Positions 32,933-43,139 of a stretch of 64,000 bases of DNA are shown here, one piece after another; position 1 is the stretch's first letter; each line of letters begins with the position of its first letter. A program made the position numbers and the translations under genes. Below the pieces are notes generated by a model, which saw only the letters and a program-made list of their open reading frames with translations, did no database searches and was not told the origin of the DNA. Origin of the DNA: Salegentibacter maritimus (GTDB lineage: Bacteria > Bacteroidota > Bacteroidia > Flavobacteriales > Flavobacteriaceae); assembly GCF_016236915.1 (NCBI RefSeq), contig NZ_JAEHOK010000001.1, positions 1-64,000 on the forward strand, read 5' to 3'.

Positions 32933-33328
32933 ATGAGATTTCATACTAGAAAATGGATTAAACCAGAAGATTTAAACCCAAACGGTACTTTGTTTGGAGG
33001 TAAACTATTAGCATGGATAGATGAAGAATGCGCTCTATATAGTATTATTCAATTAGAAAACTCTAAATGTGTTACCAAGTATATGAGTGAAATTAATTTT
33101 CAGAATTCAGCTAGACAGGGCGACATTGTAGAAATAGGAATAGAAGTACTAAAATTTGGAACTTCTTCTTTAACATTAAAATGTGAGGTTAGAAACAAAA
33201 TGACCCGTTCTACAATAATTACTATAGACAAGGTAATTATGGTTACTTTAGATGAAGACGGTAAACCAACACCTCACGGCAAAACTAAGGTAGAATTCGT
33301 GAAAGACAGGCTTCAGGATAGAGCTTAA
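32933..33328 (+). CDS. Acyl-CoA thioesterase (hotdog, YciA/ACOT type)
   Basis: This 131-residue protein has the family signature DLNPNGTLFGGKLLAWIDE at 14-32. The conserved Asn and the Asp after the GG turn are expected to build the active site. It should hydrolyse short- to medium-chain acyl-CoA in the cytosol. No CBS or cNMP extra domain is present. A terminator lies upstream and no box-like promoter was found. Its end overlaps the convergent methyltransferase gene by 4 bp. Confidence 0.88.
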   Translation: MRFHTRKWIKPEDLNPNGTLFGGKLLAWIDEECALYSIIQLENSKCVTKYMSEINFQNSARQGDIVEIGIEVLKFGTSSLTLKCEVRNKMTRSTIITIDKVIMVTLDEDGKPTPHGKTKVEFVKDRLQDRA

Positions 33329-34503
33329 ATCTTCTCACAAAACAGTACGATTTTGTCGTTATTTATGTTGGTGGTGAAAAATACATAATTTTTACCGCCA
33401 TCTTTTATTTTAAATTTTTTTCTAAGTAAAGCCACGCTTTCTGGGAAATTTCTAAGACTAATATTGGCTTGATAATCCTTAAATTTTTTCTTTAACGAAG
33501 AGGGTGTATATCTTTGTAAATCAATTATTTTAAACTTTCTTCCAGGGAAATTAATTTCCCTATCTGAAGTATATAAATGTGAATTGGGATGAAGTTTGGA
33601 AATATGGGTTTTTACAGCAAGCTCTTCAAATAAACCGCTTTTCATAATGGCCGCATTAGGTTCATAGAGAAAGCTTTGTGGTTGTGAATAACTAATTCCA
33701 ATTTTAGTACTATTAAAAGTTCCGGTAAATTCTTCTGTTTTGTTTTTTGTGAAATTCAAAGTTTTTATTTTCGGCGAAGAAGTTGTCTCTTTCGTTAAAA
33801 GCCATAATAATTCTTTCACTTCATTATCTACGGCTATAATATGAATTTCTTTTACAAATTTTAATTCTGAAATACCTGCTTGTAAATCGAGTAGTGGGGA
33901 GGTTTTAATAAGAATTACGTCTGATTTACTAAAGAGTAGATTGAGGTTCTCGGGAATGTTGGGCAAACAATCTGCCAGTTTAAACACCTTGCCGCCATAA
34001 TTGTCCCGTCTTGACGGGTCTGCATAGATTGCATCGAATTTCAGGTTACTTTCCTGAAGAAAATCAATGCTGTTTTGGTTTTTAAAGTGGATGTTTTTAC
34101 AGCCCAATTGTTTCAGGTTGTGTACGGCTATTTTTGATAATTGTAGGTTTATTTCACAATGAAATACTTCTTTAAAGTTTTGGGCAAAATAAAAATCGTC
34201 TATTCCCAGTCCGCCGGTTAAATCTATTAAACACTCACCATTTAAAAGCGAAGCTTTATAGTTTGCAGTTATTTCAGAAGAAGTTTGCTCTATATTTACC
34301 TTTGGAGGATAGAATATATTGGTTTCCTTAAACCAGTTGGGCAATTTTTTCTTTGCTTTTTGTAATCCTGTTAGTTGTTGCGCCAATTCCGAAGAAGAAA
34401 TTTGTGGAAAAGGGCTTTTACGTAGCGCTAATTCCGCTGGTGTTTTTTTTAGGTTTTCCCTTAAAAACTTCTGTACTTCGGGATCTAGTAAAGCTCTATT
34501 CAA
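33325..34503 (-). CDS. THUMP-like SAM-dependent methyltransferase
   Basis: This 392-residue protein carries a class I methyltransferase core. Motif I is LIDLTGGLGIDDF near 92, and YADPSRRD near 160 sits at the motif IV position that decides the substrate. The C-terminal region (about 280-392: PGRKFKIIDLQRY) has the THUMP-like layout of the family. Most likely acts on RNA; the target is unknown. First (downstream-most) of a minus-strand series that continues to tsaD, with 10-bp spacing to the AI-2E gene. Confidence 0.8.
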   Translation of the reverse strand: MNRALLDPEVQKFLRENLKKTPAELALRKSPFPQISSSELAQQLTGLQKAKKKLPNWFKETNIFYPPKVNIEQTSSEITANYKASLLNGECLIDLTGGLGIDDFYFAQNFKEVFHCEINLQLSKIAVHNLKQLGCKNIHFKNQNSIDFLQESNLKFDAIYADPSRRDNYGGKVFKLADCLPNIPENLNLLFSKSDVILIKTSPLLDLQAGISELKFVKEIHIIAVDNEVKELLWLLTKETTSSPKIKTLNFTKNKTEEFTGTFNSTKIGISYSQPQSFLYEPNAAIMKSGLFEELAVKTHISKLHPNSHLYTSDREINFPGRKFKIIDLQRYTPSSLKKKFKDYQANISLRNFPESVALLRKKFKIKDGGKNYVFFTTNINNDKIVLFCEKI

Positions 34504-34513
34504 AAGAAAAGGT

Positions 34514-35602
34514 TTAAAGGTCGCGAGTAAGTCGTTTTACGATCTTGTACTCACTTAAAGATTCTTTAGCAATTACTTTTAAAGCTGTATAAAAAGGAAC
34601 GGCCACTACCATTCCGGCAATTCCAAATATAATTCCGGCTATTAAAATAATAAGAAAAATTTCTAATGGATGCGATTTTACGCTGGCACCAAAAATCATT
34701 GGCTGTGAGATCATATTATCTATAAGCTGGCAAATAGCATAGCCTAACATAATATACCCCAATTTTGGTAAAATAATTAATTGAAAATCTGCGCCCAGGT
34801 TACTTGAAATTACAAAAAGAGCCATTAAAATCCCGGCAAACAGCGGCCCTAAATAGGGAACCAGGTTTAGAAAGGCACAAATAAAAGCGATCGCTATGGG
34901 GTTGTTGATTTCAAAAACACTAAGCAGAATAGCGTAGAGTACGAATAAAACCGTAATCTGCAATGTTAGCCCTACAAAATATCTGGATAATAGGATTTTA
35001 ATTTTATTGAAGACACGCTGAAATTTTTGCTCATCTCCGCGGTTAGCAAAAACCAGTATACTATTTAGCATTAACTTACTGTCTTTAAGCAGAAAGAAGG
35101 AGATAAAAAGTATAGAGAACAACGCGATTAAAGTTGCCCCCAAAATGCTAAAAACATTGTTTAAAAGCCGTGGAACGGCACTAATATCAAAGTTCCTAAT
35201 AAATTCACTTTGTTTAAGGCCTTCCACTAAGTTAATTTCTTCTACGCCCAAATAATTGTTTACCTGGTTGTTAAGCTCGTTAAGGTCGCTTCTAAAAGCT
35301 TCCATGTCTATACGACTTAAATACTGACTTTGCTCAATAACAATGGGTACAAAAACGAGTATGATACCGGCAAAAATAGCGAGTACTAGAATAAGCACCA
35401 GAACCACTGAAAGTCGGTTTGGAATTTTTAGGCGCTGTTTTAAAAAAATAACCACCGGGCGACCTACCAGCGAAATTACCGCTGCGATGGCAATGTACAC
35501 CAGCACCGATTGGATTTCATATAAAAAATAGAGTAAAAGAATAATGCCAACCATTATTCCCGCAGCCCTTAAAATTCCTAATGTAATTGATTTTGAATTC
35601 AC
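34514..35602 (-). CDS. AI-2E family transporter (PerM-like)
   Basis: This 362-residue polytopic protein has the eight-helix arrangement of the AI-2E/PerM family. An N-terminal pair of helices (about 10-75) and later helices (about 150-175, 205-345) flank the conserved LVPYLGPLFAGI near 245. Despite the name, most members are permeases or ion transporters of unknown cargo, often linked to Na+/H+ exchange. No luxS-like gene is nearby. It shares direction with the TrmH-type gene 12 bp away. Confidence 0.85.
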   Translation of the reverse strand: MNSKSITLGILRAAGIMVGIILLLYFLYEIQSVLVYIAIAAVISLVGRPVVIFLKQRLKIPNRLSVVLVLILVLAIFAGIILVFVPIVIEQSQYLSRIDMEAFRSDLNELNNQVNNYLGVEEINLVEGLKQSEFIRNFDISAVPRLLNNVFSILGATLIALFSILFISFFLLKDSKLMLNSILVFANRGDEQKFQRVFNKIKILLSRYFVGLTLQITVLFVLYAILLSVFEINNPIAIAFICAFLNLVPYLGPLFAGILMALFVISSNLGADFQLIILPKLGYIMLGYAICQLIDNMISQPMIFGASVKSHPLEIFLIILIAGIIFGIAGMVVAVPFYTALKVIAKESLSEYKIVKRLTRDL

Positions 35603-35614
35603 GTGGTAAATATA

Positions 35615-36136
35615 TTATTTCTTACTGAATGCAGATATTGTTTTCGATATTTCATATAAGGCTATTCCTGCGGCCTGGGCAACATTCATACTGCTGTTTT
35701 GACCAAACATATTGATGTGTAGGTGTTTATCTGAAATTTTCAGCAGCTCATTATTTATTCCTGAAGCTTCATTTCCCAGTATCAGAATAATATTTTTCTT
35801 AGCTCTTTTATACTTAAAACTATTTATAGGTTTACTCACTGAAGTAATTTCCAGGGAAATTATTTCAGCATTTGCCTTAGATTGTTTAATAAAACCAAGA
35901 ACATCTTCTGTAAACTCATGTTGTACTGTTTTGTGTGTATTTCTGGAGGTTTTTTGAAGCCTTCTACTGTTAAGCTTTGGTTCAATACCCGAAAAAATAA
36001 TTTTTTCAATATTAAATGCATCGGCAAGCCTAAAGATGCTACCAATATTTGCTTCTCCCGAAATACTGTCAAGTACCAGGCTTATAGGAAAATTTTCCTT
36101 AGTAAACTTTTCGTCGAAATGAGAGAGTTGTTCCAT
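35615..36136 (-). CDS. TrmH-type (SPOUT) RNA methyltransferase
   Basis: This 173-residue SpoU-family protein has all three knot motifs: EANIGSIFRLADAF near 29, ILGNEASGI near 127, and NSSMNVAQAAGIALYE near 150. It lacks the N-terminal substrate-binding domain of RlmB. Such short proteins methylate ribose 2'-OH on tRNA or rRNA. Its start overlaps the last base of the DUF4159 gene, indicating a coupled transcript. Symbol not given because substrate is not certain. Confidence 0.88.
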   Translation of the reverse strand: MEQLSHFDEKFTKENFPISLVLDSISGEANIGSIFRLADAFNIEKIIFSGIEPKLNSRRLQKTSRNTHKTVQHEFTEDVLGFIKQSKANAEIISLEITSVSKPINSFKYKRAKKNIILILGNEASGINNELLKISDKHLHINMFGQNSSMNVAQAAGIALYEISKTISAFSKK

Positions 36137-36789
36137 TAATTTTCAAAAACGTATTTTAAAATGTTTGCTCCCATTTGTAATGCTTTTAACCGCACCTCTT
36201 CAGGATCATTATGAACTTGTTGGCTTTCCCAGCCATCACCAAGATCACTTTCTACCGTAAATAATAAGATTAACCTTTCTTCATTGAAAATTCCAAAAGC
36301 CTGTGGCGGTTTATTATCGTGCTCATGAATTTTAGGTAAACCACCGGGAAAGTTATAGGCACTAGAAAATATTGGGTGACTTGCTGGTAACTCTTCCAGT
36401 TTTTTTTCAGGAAAAATTTTCACCAATTCTTTTTCCAGATATTGCTGCATACCATAATTATCGTCTATATGCAGAAAACCACCGCTTAAAAGGTAATTTC
36501 TAAGATTCATGGCTTCTTCATCATTAAAAATCACATTCCCGTGCCCGGTCATATGTACAAAAGGATATTGAAAGATGTCTGAACTTGCCGGAGTAACAGT
36601 AACGGGTTTGGGGTTTATACCGGTGCCAACATTATTATTGGAAAATGTAATTAAATTGGGGAGAGATGTTGGGTTAGCATACCAGTCGCCCCCTCCATTA
36701 TACTTTAAAACTGCAATTTCCTGTGCTTTTGTAGATTGGAAAAAAACAAGGAATATGAAAATTGGAGTATATTTTTTAAAACTCAACAT
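36136..36789 (-). CDS. DUF4159 domain protein, secreted
   Basis: This 217-residue protein has a signal peptide (1-22: YTPIFIFLVFFQSTKAQ) and then a DUF4159 domain with WYANPTSLPNLI, YPFVHMTGHGNV and GGFLHIDDNYG. The fold resembles class I glutamine amidotransferase-like (GATase/ThuA) domains, but no catalytic triad is assigned. It is found widely in Bacteroidota; role unknown. It overlaps the TrmH-type gene by 1 bp; upstream 36 bp separate it from rsmE. Confidence 0.8.
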   Translation of the reverse strand: MLSFKKYTPIFIFLVFFQSTKAQEIAVLKYNGGGDWYANPTSLPNLITFSNNNVGTGINPKPVTVTPASSDIFQYPFVHMTGHGNVIFNDEEAMNLRNYLLSGGFLHIDDNYGMQQYLEKELVKIFPEKKLEELPASHPIFSSAYNFPGGLPKIHEHDNKPPQAFGIFNEERLILLFTVESDLGDGWESQQVHNDPEEVRLKALQMGANILKYVFEN

Positions 36790-36825
36790 ATCTGTAAAAG
36801 TATCAATAAAAATGAGTTGTAAAAA

Positions 36826-37536
36826 TTAATCCTGATTAATAAGTGCAATAGTATGGCAGGCTACAATAGCCGCAGTCTCGGTTCTTAATCGGCTTTCGCC
36901 TAAATTTACAGGAAGCCATTGTTTTTCTAGAGCCTGTTTTATTTCTTTAGCGGAAAAATCGCCTTCAGGACCAATAAGTATGGTGATTTTTTCTTTGGGT
37001 TTAGCCTTGTTTTTTAAAGAAACACGGGGAATATCCTCTTCACAATGCGCAATAAATTTTTGCCCTTCAGATTCAAGATTAATATACTCTGAAAAACTAA
37101 TCACTTCGTTAAGTACAGGTAATCTATAATGCAAAGATTGTTTCATCGCACTTTGTAATACACGTTCGTAACGATCTGGTTTTATAGTTTTCCTTTCACT
37201 ATGATCACAAATTATAGGCGTTATTTCGTCTATACCAATTTCTGTAGCTTTCTCCAGGAACCATTCATACCTGTCATTCATTTTTGTAGGTGCTACAACC
37301 AGGTGCAGGTGATGAGTTTTAACAGGTGCTTCTTCGAGCTTATTGATTTTTGCCAAACACTGTTTTGGATTGGCTTCAATTATTTCACAGGTAAATAAAA
37401 AACCTTTTCCATTAGTTACCTTTAAAATATCGCCTTCGCTTTTACGCAAAACTTTTGCTATATGCCGACTTTCATCTTTTGGAAAAACAATTTGCTTATC
37501 GTTTTTTTTAATATTTGGGGTGTAGAAAAGTTGCAT
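36826..37536 (-). CDS. rsmE: 16S rRNA m3U1498 methyltransferase RsmE
   Basis: This 236-residue SPOUT enzyme transfers a methyl group to N3 of U1498 in 16S rRNA. The N-terminal PUA-like domain (HIAKVLRKSEGDIL) and the C-terminal knot (LIGPEGDFSAKEIKQA, then LGESRLRTETAAIVA) are typical. Length is normal. Lies 3 bp after tsaD on the same strand, so they are likely co-transcribed. Confidence 0.95.
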   Translation of the reverse strand: MQLFYTPNIKKNDKQIVFPKDESRHIAKVLRKSEGDILKVTNGKGFLFTCEIIEANPKQCLAKINKLEEAPVKTHHLHLVVAPTKMNDRYEWFLEKATEIGIDEITPIICDHSERKTIKPDRYERVLQSAMKQSLHYRLPVLNEVISFSEYINLESEGQKFIAHCEEDIPRVSLKNKAKPKEKITILIGPEGDFSAKEIKQALEKQWLPVNLGESRLRTETAAIVACHTIALINQD

Positions 37537-37539
37537 AGC

Positions 37540-38562
37540 CTAAAATTTATAGCGTGCCTGGGCCGTGGTGGAAAAATCGGAAAAATCCCGGTTCAAATAT
37601 TTATAATGGCCAGCTATGGCAATCATTGCCGCATTATCTGTTGTATATTCAAACTTAGGGATAAAACAATTCCAGCCATATTTTTTTTCGGCTTCAACCA
37701 GGGCATTTCTAATACCACTATTTGCTGAAACACCACCGGCAATCGCAATTTGATTGATTCCGGTTTGTTTTACCGCTTTTTTAAGTTTATCCATTAAAAT
37801 TCTTACAATAGAAAACTGAATAGAAGCGCAAATATCTTTTAAATTTTCATCAATAAAATCTGGATTTTCTTTGGTTTGTTTCTGCACAAAATAGAGTACC
37901 GAGGTTTTAAACCCGCTAAAACTAAAATTTAAATCAGGTACTTTTGGATTAGGAAAAGGAAAGGCTTTTGGATTACCTTCCTTTGCATATTTATCTATTA
38001 AGGGGCCACCGGGATAGGGAAGCCCTAAAATTTTGGCGCTTTTATCAAAAGCTTCGCCAACAGCATCATCTGTAGTTTCCCCAATTACTTCCATCTCGAA
38101 ATAATTAGAAACTTTCACAATTTGAGTATGCCCGCCACTTATGGTTAAGGCCAGAAAAGGGAAATCTGGCTTTTTATAATTTTCTTCCTCTATAAAGTGT
38201 GCCAAAATATGCGCCTGCATATGGTTTACCTCAATAAGCGGAACTCCTAAGCCCAGGGATAAAGATTTAGCGAAAGAGGTTCCAACAAGTAATGAACCCA
38301 TTAGTCCCGGCCCACGTGTAAATGCAATTGCAGATATATCTTTTTTGCCGATATTTGCCCTGGCTATGGCCTGGTGAATCACGGGAACTATGTTTTGCTG
38401 GTGTGCCCTGGAAGCAAGTTCCGGTACCACGCCTCCGTATTGTTGGTGTACTTCTTGAGTAGCAACAATGTTAGATAGTATTTTTCCGTTATGTATTACA
38501 GCTGCTGCTGTATCGTCGCAGGAAGACTCGATCCCTAATATGTAAATATTTTGTGAAGCCAT
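37540..38562 (-). CDS. tsaD: tRNA N6-threonylcarbamoyladenosine transferase TsaD
   Basis: This 340-residue ASKHA-fold enzyme completes t6A synthesis at position 37 of ANN-decoding tRNAs, working with TsaB and TsaE encoded elsewhere. ILGIESSCDDTAAAV, the metal-binding EVNHMQAH, GGHTQI and the C-terminal AGGVSANSGIR are all present. First gene of the minus-strand group. It is divergent from the TamB-like gene with a 93-bp gap. Confidence 0.97.
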   Translation of the reverse strand: MASQNIYILGIESSCDDTAAAVIHNGKILSNIVATQEVHQQYGGVVPELASRAHQQNIVPVIHQAIARANIGKKDISAIAFTRGPGLMGSLLVGTSFAKSLSLGLGVPLIEVNHMQAHILAHFIEEENYKKPDFPFLALTISGGHTQIVKVSNYFEMEVIGETTDDAVGEAFDKSAKILGLPYPGGPLIDKYAKEGNPKAFPFPNPKVPDLNFSFSGFKTSVLYFVQKQTKENPDFIDENLKDICASIQFSIVRILMDKLKKAVKQTGINQIAIAGGVSANSGIRNALVEAEKKYGWNCFIPKFEYTTDNAAMIAIAGHYKYLNRDFSDFSTTAQARYKF

Positions 38563-38655
38563 TAAGAAATAAGGGGCATAGAAATTGTTAATATTGTGTA
38601 CAAAGTTAAAATATAAAAGCGTATCAAAAAATTCTGGAAAATATTAACTAGAACA

Positions 38656-41600
38656 GTGGTTGCGCTGCTTTTGCTTTTTGTCATTATTTTGATAATCTTC
38701 TCTATTCCTGCCGTACAAACAGGAGTAGCCAACCGTATTACTGCATCTATCAACGAAAAAAACAATGTTGATATTTCTATAGACCGGGTAAGCTTAACCT
38801 ATTTTGGCAAAGTGAAAATTAACGGAATTTATATTGAAGACCATCATAAAGATACCTTAATTTTTTCTGAAGAATTGCGCACTTCGCTCCCCGGTGTTTC
38901 TAACCTGCTTAGCAATAATCCAAATTTAGGAAATACTTATTTGGAGGGTTTAAAGCTTAAAATGCGTCGATATAAAGGAGAGGACAGGGATAATCTTGGG
39001 AAATTTATCCAAAAACTGAGTAAGAAACCTTCTGGAGATTCTATTCCATTTCAGTTGTTTATGGATAGGGTTGAAATTTCTGATGCTCATTATAGTTTTA
39101 TCAATGAAGATAGTGACAATCCTGAATTTGTAAGTCTTGATAGTTTAAATATTTACGCAAAAGACTTAAAGATAAAAGGTCCGGAGATTAGTGTAATCAT
39201 TGAAAGATTAAAAGCAAAGGAAAAACGCGGATTAAATATAGATAATCTAAGCACGCGTTTCTTATATAGCCCTAAACAAATGGTTTTTGATGACCTTATG
39301 ATTCAAACACCCCAGTCTTTAGTTAACGCTGATCTTGAGTTTAATTATAAAATTGAAGATTTTTCTGATTTTGAAAACAAGGTGCAAATAACCGGTACTT
39401 TTACTGAAAGTGTAGTTTCCAGTACAGATTTAAGGGCTTTTTATAACGAATTTGGAAAGAATCAGTTGATCCAATTAGATACCGATTTTATAGGTACACT
39501 AAATAACTTCCAGCTTCCCAATGTTCGGTTAACCGGTATGGACCGTAGTACACTTCGTGGAAATGTTAACATTCAAGGTGCCTTTTCCAAGAATGGCGAA
39601 GATTTTGAGCTCACCGGGGATTTTTCAAATTTCACCACGAATTATTACGATCTGGTTAATTTACTGCCAGGGGACTTAAGGGGGAAGCTTCCTGAAACCT
39701 TGCGTGAATTTGGCAACTTGAGGATGCAAGGTAATGCTATTGTTACTAATGCTAATTTGGATGCCGATGTGCGTATAAATACACAACTGGGCTCGGCCGA
39801 AGCAGATGTTGTTTTACGCGGATTTAATAATTCACAAGACGTAATCTATACAGGAAAACTTATTTTTAAGGAGGTTAATATTGGAAAACTTGCCAATAAC
39901 GCAAACCTTGGAAAAACAAGTTTTAACCTGGATATAGATGGAACTGGCTTTAACGCCGAAACCCTGGATGCTGAGCTAAAAGGACAAATATCCAAACTAC
40001 AATTTAATAATTATACCTACCAGGGAATTAGGGTGATAGGTAATCTTAGAAACCCTGTTTTTAATGGTTTATTAATGGCCAACGACCCTAATTTAAAAAT
40101 GGAGTTTAATGGTTTGGCAGACCTTTCTGAAGATATCAATAATTACGATTTTGAAGCTTCGGTTGGATATGCGAATTTAAACGCCCTAAACTTTGTTACC
40201 CGCGATAGCCTCTCTATTTTTAAAGGAGATGTTATTATGAATATGAAGGGTACAAGTATAGATGATGCCTTTGGTGAAATATTGTTGCTTAATACTTCCT
40301 ACCAGAATCAAAACGATCTTTATTATTTTGATAATTTCAGTATTACTTCCAGCTTTGAAGGACCCGAAAGAACCTTAAGTATAAATTCGCATGATGTGAT
40401 TAGCGGTGAAATTAAAGGAGATTTTATTCTTTCTGAAATAAGGCCTTTAATTGAAAACTCTTTGGGGAGTATTTATACCAATTATAAGCCCCGCACCATC
40501 ACTAATAATCAATACCTAGAATTTGATTTTGATATTTATAATAAAATTGTTGAAGTCTTTTACCCGGAAATAAACCTGGCACCAAATACCTTTATTCGCG
40601 GCCACCTGGCTTCAGATGAATCTGAATTTAAAGTAAACTTTCGTTCTCCTAAAATAGATCTCTTTGGAAATATGATGGAGACGGTAAACTTAAATGTAGA
40701 TAATACCAACCCTATTTACAATACTTATTTTGAAGCTGATAGTGTTTCAACCGGATTATATAATTTTTCAGAATTCAGTTTTATTAATGTAACTCAAAGG
40801 GATACTCTTTTTATTAGATCTGAATTCCAGGGAGGCAGAAATAATGAAGATGTTTTTAATGTGAATCTCTTTCATACTATTAATGAGAATAACAGATCGG
40901 TAATAGGAATTCAACGATCAGACCTTACTTTTAAAAATAATACCTGGTACTTGAATGAAGAGGGTAATAAAAGTAATAAGATTGTTTTTGATCTTGAATT
41001 TAAGGATATTACAATAGATTCTTTGGTAATGAGTCATAAGAACGAAGAGATTAGGTTAAGTGGGGAAATGCGGGATACTACCTATAAAGATTTCAAAATG
41101 GAATTTGAAAATGTAGATATAGGTAAGCTTACGCCACATATAGATAGCCTTCGTCTTGCCGGAACTTTAAATGGTAAACTCGATTTATTACAGGAAGATG
41201 GGGCTTATTATCCAAATACAGCTTTAAAAATAGATTCCTTAGATATTAATGATAACCTTTTGGGAAATTTTGTTCTAAATGTAGAAGGAAATGAAACGCT
41301 TACTAATTACGACGTAAATGCCAATTTAAAAAAAGATGGCCACGTATCCTTAAATGCCATTGGAAATATAGATGTTAGTGGAAGTGAGCCCACAATCGAT
41401 CTGGGGGTCACATTAGAGGATTTAAACCTGGCTGCTTTTAGTCCTTTAGGGCGTGACGTGATTAGTGATATAAGGGGAGTAGCCACGGGAGATGCAAAAG
41501 TTACCGGAAATTATAAAAATCCAGATTTTTCAGGAAGTCTTAGTTTGGATAATGCCGGTTTACGAATTCCTTACCTAAATGTTGATCTTGCTTTTAATGA

Positions 41601-43062
41601 TGCGGCGAAGGTTAATTTAAATGAACAGCAGTTTATTTTTGACGATGTAGAGATTGAAGACACTAAATACCAAACAACGGGTACTCTTAATGGTAGTATA
41701 GGACATGAAAATTTTAAGGAATGGAACCTGGATTTAAATATAGATACCAATAGGCTTTTGGTTCTGGATACCGAAGGTGATGAGGATGCACTTTACTATG
41801 GAACTGCTTTTATTAGCGGAGACGCCAGTATTGCCGGTCCTACAGACCAGTTGGTGATAGATGTTACGGCAAGCACAGAGCGTGGTACGGTTTTTAAAAT
41901 ACCTCTAAGTGATACAGAGTCTGTTGGCGATAACTCATATATTCACTTTTTAAGTCCAGAGGAAAAGGCTGCCAGGGAAGCAGGGCAGACTATAGAATTG
42001 CCAGAGGTAACCGGGCTTGAGCTTATTTTTGACCTGGATATTACCAATGATGCTGAAGTTGAAGTAGTGGTAGATCAAACCAGTGGAAGTACCTTAAAAG
42101 GTCGCGGCTCCGGAAATTTATTATTGGAAATTAATACCAATGGCAAGTTTAATATGTGGGGGGACTTTGTGGTTTACGAAGGAGTGTATAACTTTAAATA
42201 CGCCGGACTTGTTCAAAAAGTTTTCAATGTAGAATCTGAGGGGAGTATTAATTGGAATGGTGACCCAACCGAGGCGCAATTAGATGTAAGTGCTATTTAT
42301 GCCCTTAACGCAAACCCTGCAGTATTGTTAGAAAATCCTTCTATTAACAGGAAAATTCCTGTAGAGGTTATTATTAACCTACAAGGTGAAATAATGCAGC
42401 CCGATATTACTTTCGATATCGATTTTCCTAATGCCAGTTCTGTAGTTCGATCGGAATTAGAGTATAGAATGGATGACCGTTCAAGCAAGGAGCTCCAGGC
42501 CTTATTCCTGGTTACCCAAGGTGCATTTTATAGTGAATTTGGCTTAAGGCAAAATGCTATTACCGGAACACTTGCCGAAAGGGCTTCCAGTATTGTTAAT
42601 GATATTTTTGCGGGGGATGATGGTAAATTTCAGGTAGGCGTAAATTATGTACAGGGAGATCGTACGCCCGATCAACAAACTGTAGATAGGTTTGGTCTTA
42701 CCCTTTCTACTCAAATTAGTGATAGAGTTATTATAAATGGGCAGGTAGGGGTTCCTATTGGTGGAGTAACCGAATCTATTATAGTTGGCGACCTGGAAAT
42801 AGATTTTCTTTTAAATGAAGACGGAACCTTAAGGGCCAAGGTTTTTAACCGGGAGAATAATATTCAGTTTATTGGGGAAGAAATCGGGTTTACACAAGGT
42901 ATTGGATTGTCATATTCGGTAGATTTTGACACATTTAAGGAGTTGCTTCGAAAAATTGCCAGTACAGAAATTGAGGCTCTAAATGAAGAAATGAAACCAG
43001 ATTCAGAAACACGTCCTGTAACCCCTGATTATATAAGATTTCCCGACGAAAATTCAAATTAA
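38656..43062 (+). CDS. TamB-like translocation and assembly protein
   Basis: This 1468-residue AsmA/TamB-family protein has an N-terminal inner-membrane anchor (1-20), followed by long beta-rich repeats and a C-terminal TamB domain (about 1050-1450), seen in GKFNMWGDFVVYEG and SELEYRMDD. It should form a lipid-conducting bridge or aid outer-membrane protein assembly. The start is a GTG; in-frame sequence upstream to a stop at 38614 (KRIKKFWKILTRT) looks like a genuine N-terminus without ATG, GTG or TTG, so the real start may be a rare codon. A terminator-like hairpin follows the stop. Confidence 0.88.
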   Translation: MVALLLLFVIILIIFSIPAVQTGVANRITASINEKNNVDISIDRVSLTYFGKVKINGIYIEDHHKDTLIFSEELRTSLPGVSNLLSNNPNLGNTYLEGLKLKMRRYKGEDRDNLGKFIQKLSKKPSGDSIPFQLFMDRVEISDAHYSFINEDSDNPEFVSLDSLNIYAKDLKIKGPEISVIIERLKAKEKRGLNIDNLSTRFLYSPKQMVFDDLMIQTPQSLVNADLEFNYKIEDFSDFENKVQITGTFTESVVSSTDLRAFYNEFGKNQLIQLDTDFIGTLNNFQLPNVRLTGMDRSTLRGNVNIQGAFSKNGEDFELTGDFSNFTTNYYDLVNLLPGDLRGKLPETLREFGNLRMQGNAIVTNANLDADVRINTQLGSAEADVVLRGFNNSQDVIYTGKLIFKEVNIGKLANNANLGKTSFNLDIDGTGFNAETLDAELKGQISKLQFNNYTYQGIRVIGNLRNPVFNGLLMANDPNLKMEFNGLADLSEDINNYDFEASVGYANLNALNFVTRDSLSIFKGDVIMNMKGTSIDDAFGEILLLNTSYQNQNDLYYFDNFSITSSFEGPERTLSINSHDVISGEIKGDFILSEIRPLIENSLGSIYTNYKPRTITNNQYLEFDFDIYNKIVEVFYPEINLAPNTFIRGHLASDESEFKVNFRSPKIDLFGNMMETVNLNVDNTNPIYNTYFEADSVSTGLYNFSEFSFINVTQRDTLFIRSEFQGGRNNEDVFNVNLFHTINENNRSVIGIQRSDLTFKNNTWYLNEEGNKSNKIVFDLEFKDITIDSLVMSHKNEEIRLSGEMRDTTYKDFKMEFENVDIGKLTPHIDSLRLAGTLNGKLDLLQEDGAYYPNTALKIDSLDINDNLLGNFVLNVEGNETLTNYDVNANLKKDGHVSLNAIGNIDVSGSEPTIDLGVTLEDLNLAAFSPLGRDVISDIRGVATGDAKVTGNYKNPDFSGSLSLDNAGLRIPYLNVDLAFNDAAKVNLNEQQFIFDDVEIEDTKYQTTGTLNGSIGHENFKEWNLDLNIDTNRLLVLDTEGDEDALYYGTAFISGDASIAGPTDQLVIDVTASTERGTVFKIPLSDTESVGDNSYIHFLSPEEKAAREAGQTIELPEVTGLELIFDLDITNDAEVEVVVDQTSGSTLKGRGSGNLLLEINTNGKFNMWGDFVVYEGVYNFKYAGLVQKVFNVESEGSINWNGDPTEAQLDVSAIYALNANPAVLLENPSINRKIPVEVIINLQGEIMQPDITFDIDFPNASSVVRSELEYRMDDRSSKELQALFLVTQGAFYSEFGLRQNAITGTLAERASSIVNDIFAGDDGKFQVGVNYVQGDRTPDQQTVDRFGLTLSTQISDRVIINGQVGVPIGGVTESIIVGDLEIDFLLNEDGTLRAKVFNRENNIQFIGEEIGFTQGIGLSYSVDFDTFKELLRKIASTEIEALNEEMKPDSETRPVTPDYIRFPDENSN

Positions 43063-43092
43063 AAAGAAGCCTTAAAACTTCTTCTTTTTCTT
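43061..43092 (+). terminator. Likely terminator of the TamB-like gene
   Basis: AAAAAGAAG (43061-43069) pairs perfectly with CTTCTTTTT (43081-43089) across an 11-base loop. The stem is A/T-rich and T-tailed but short. Confidence 0.5.
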
Positions 43093-43139
43093 TTAAGATT
43101 TCTCCTTAGTTTGTAATTTTAGACAAGAAATAGAAAGAT

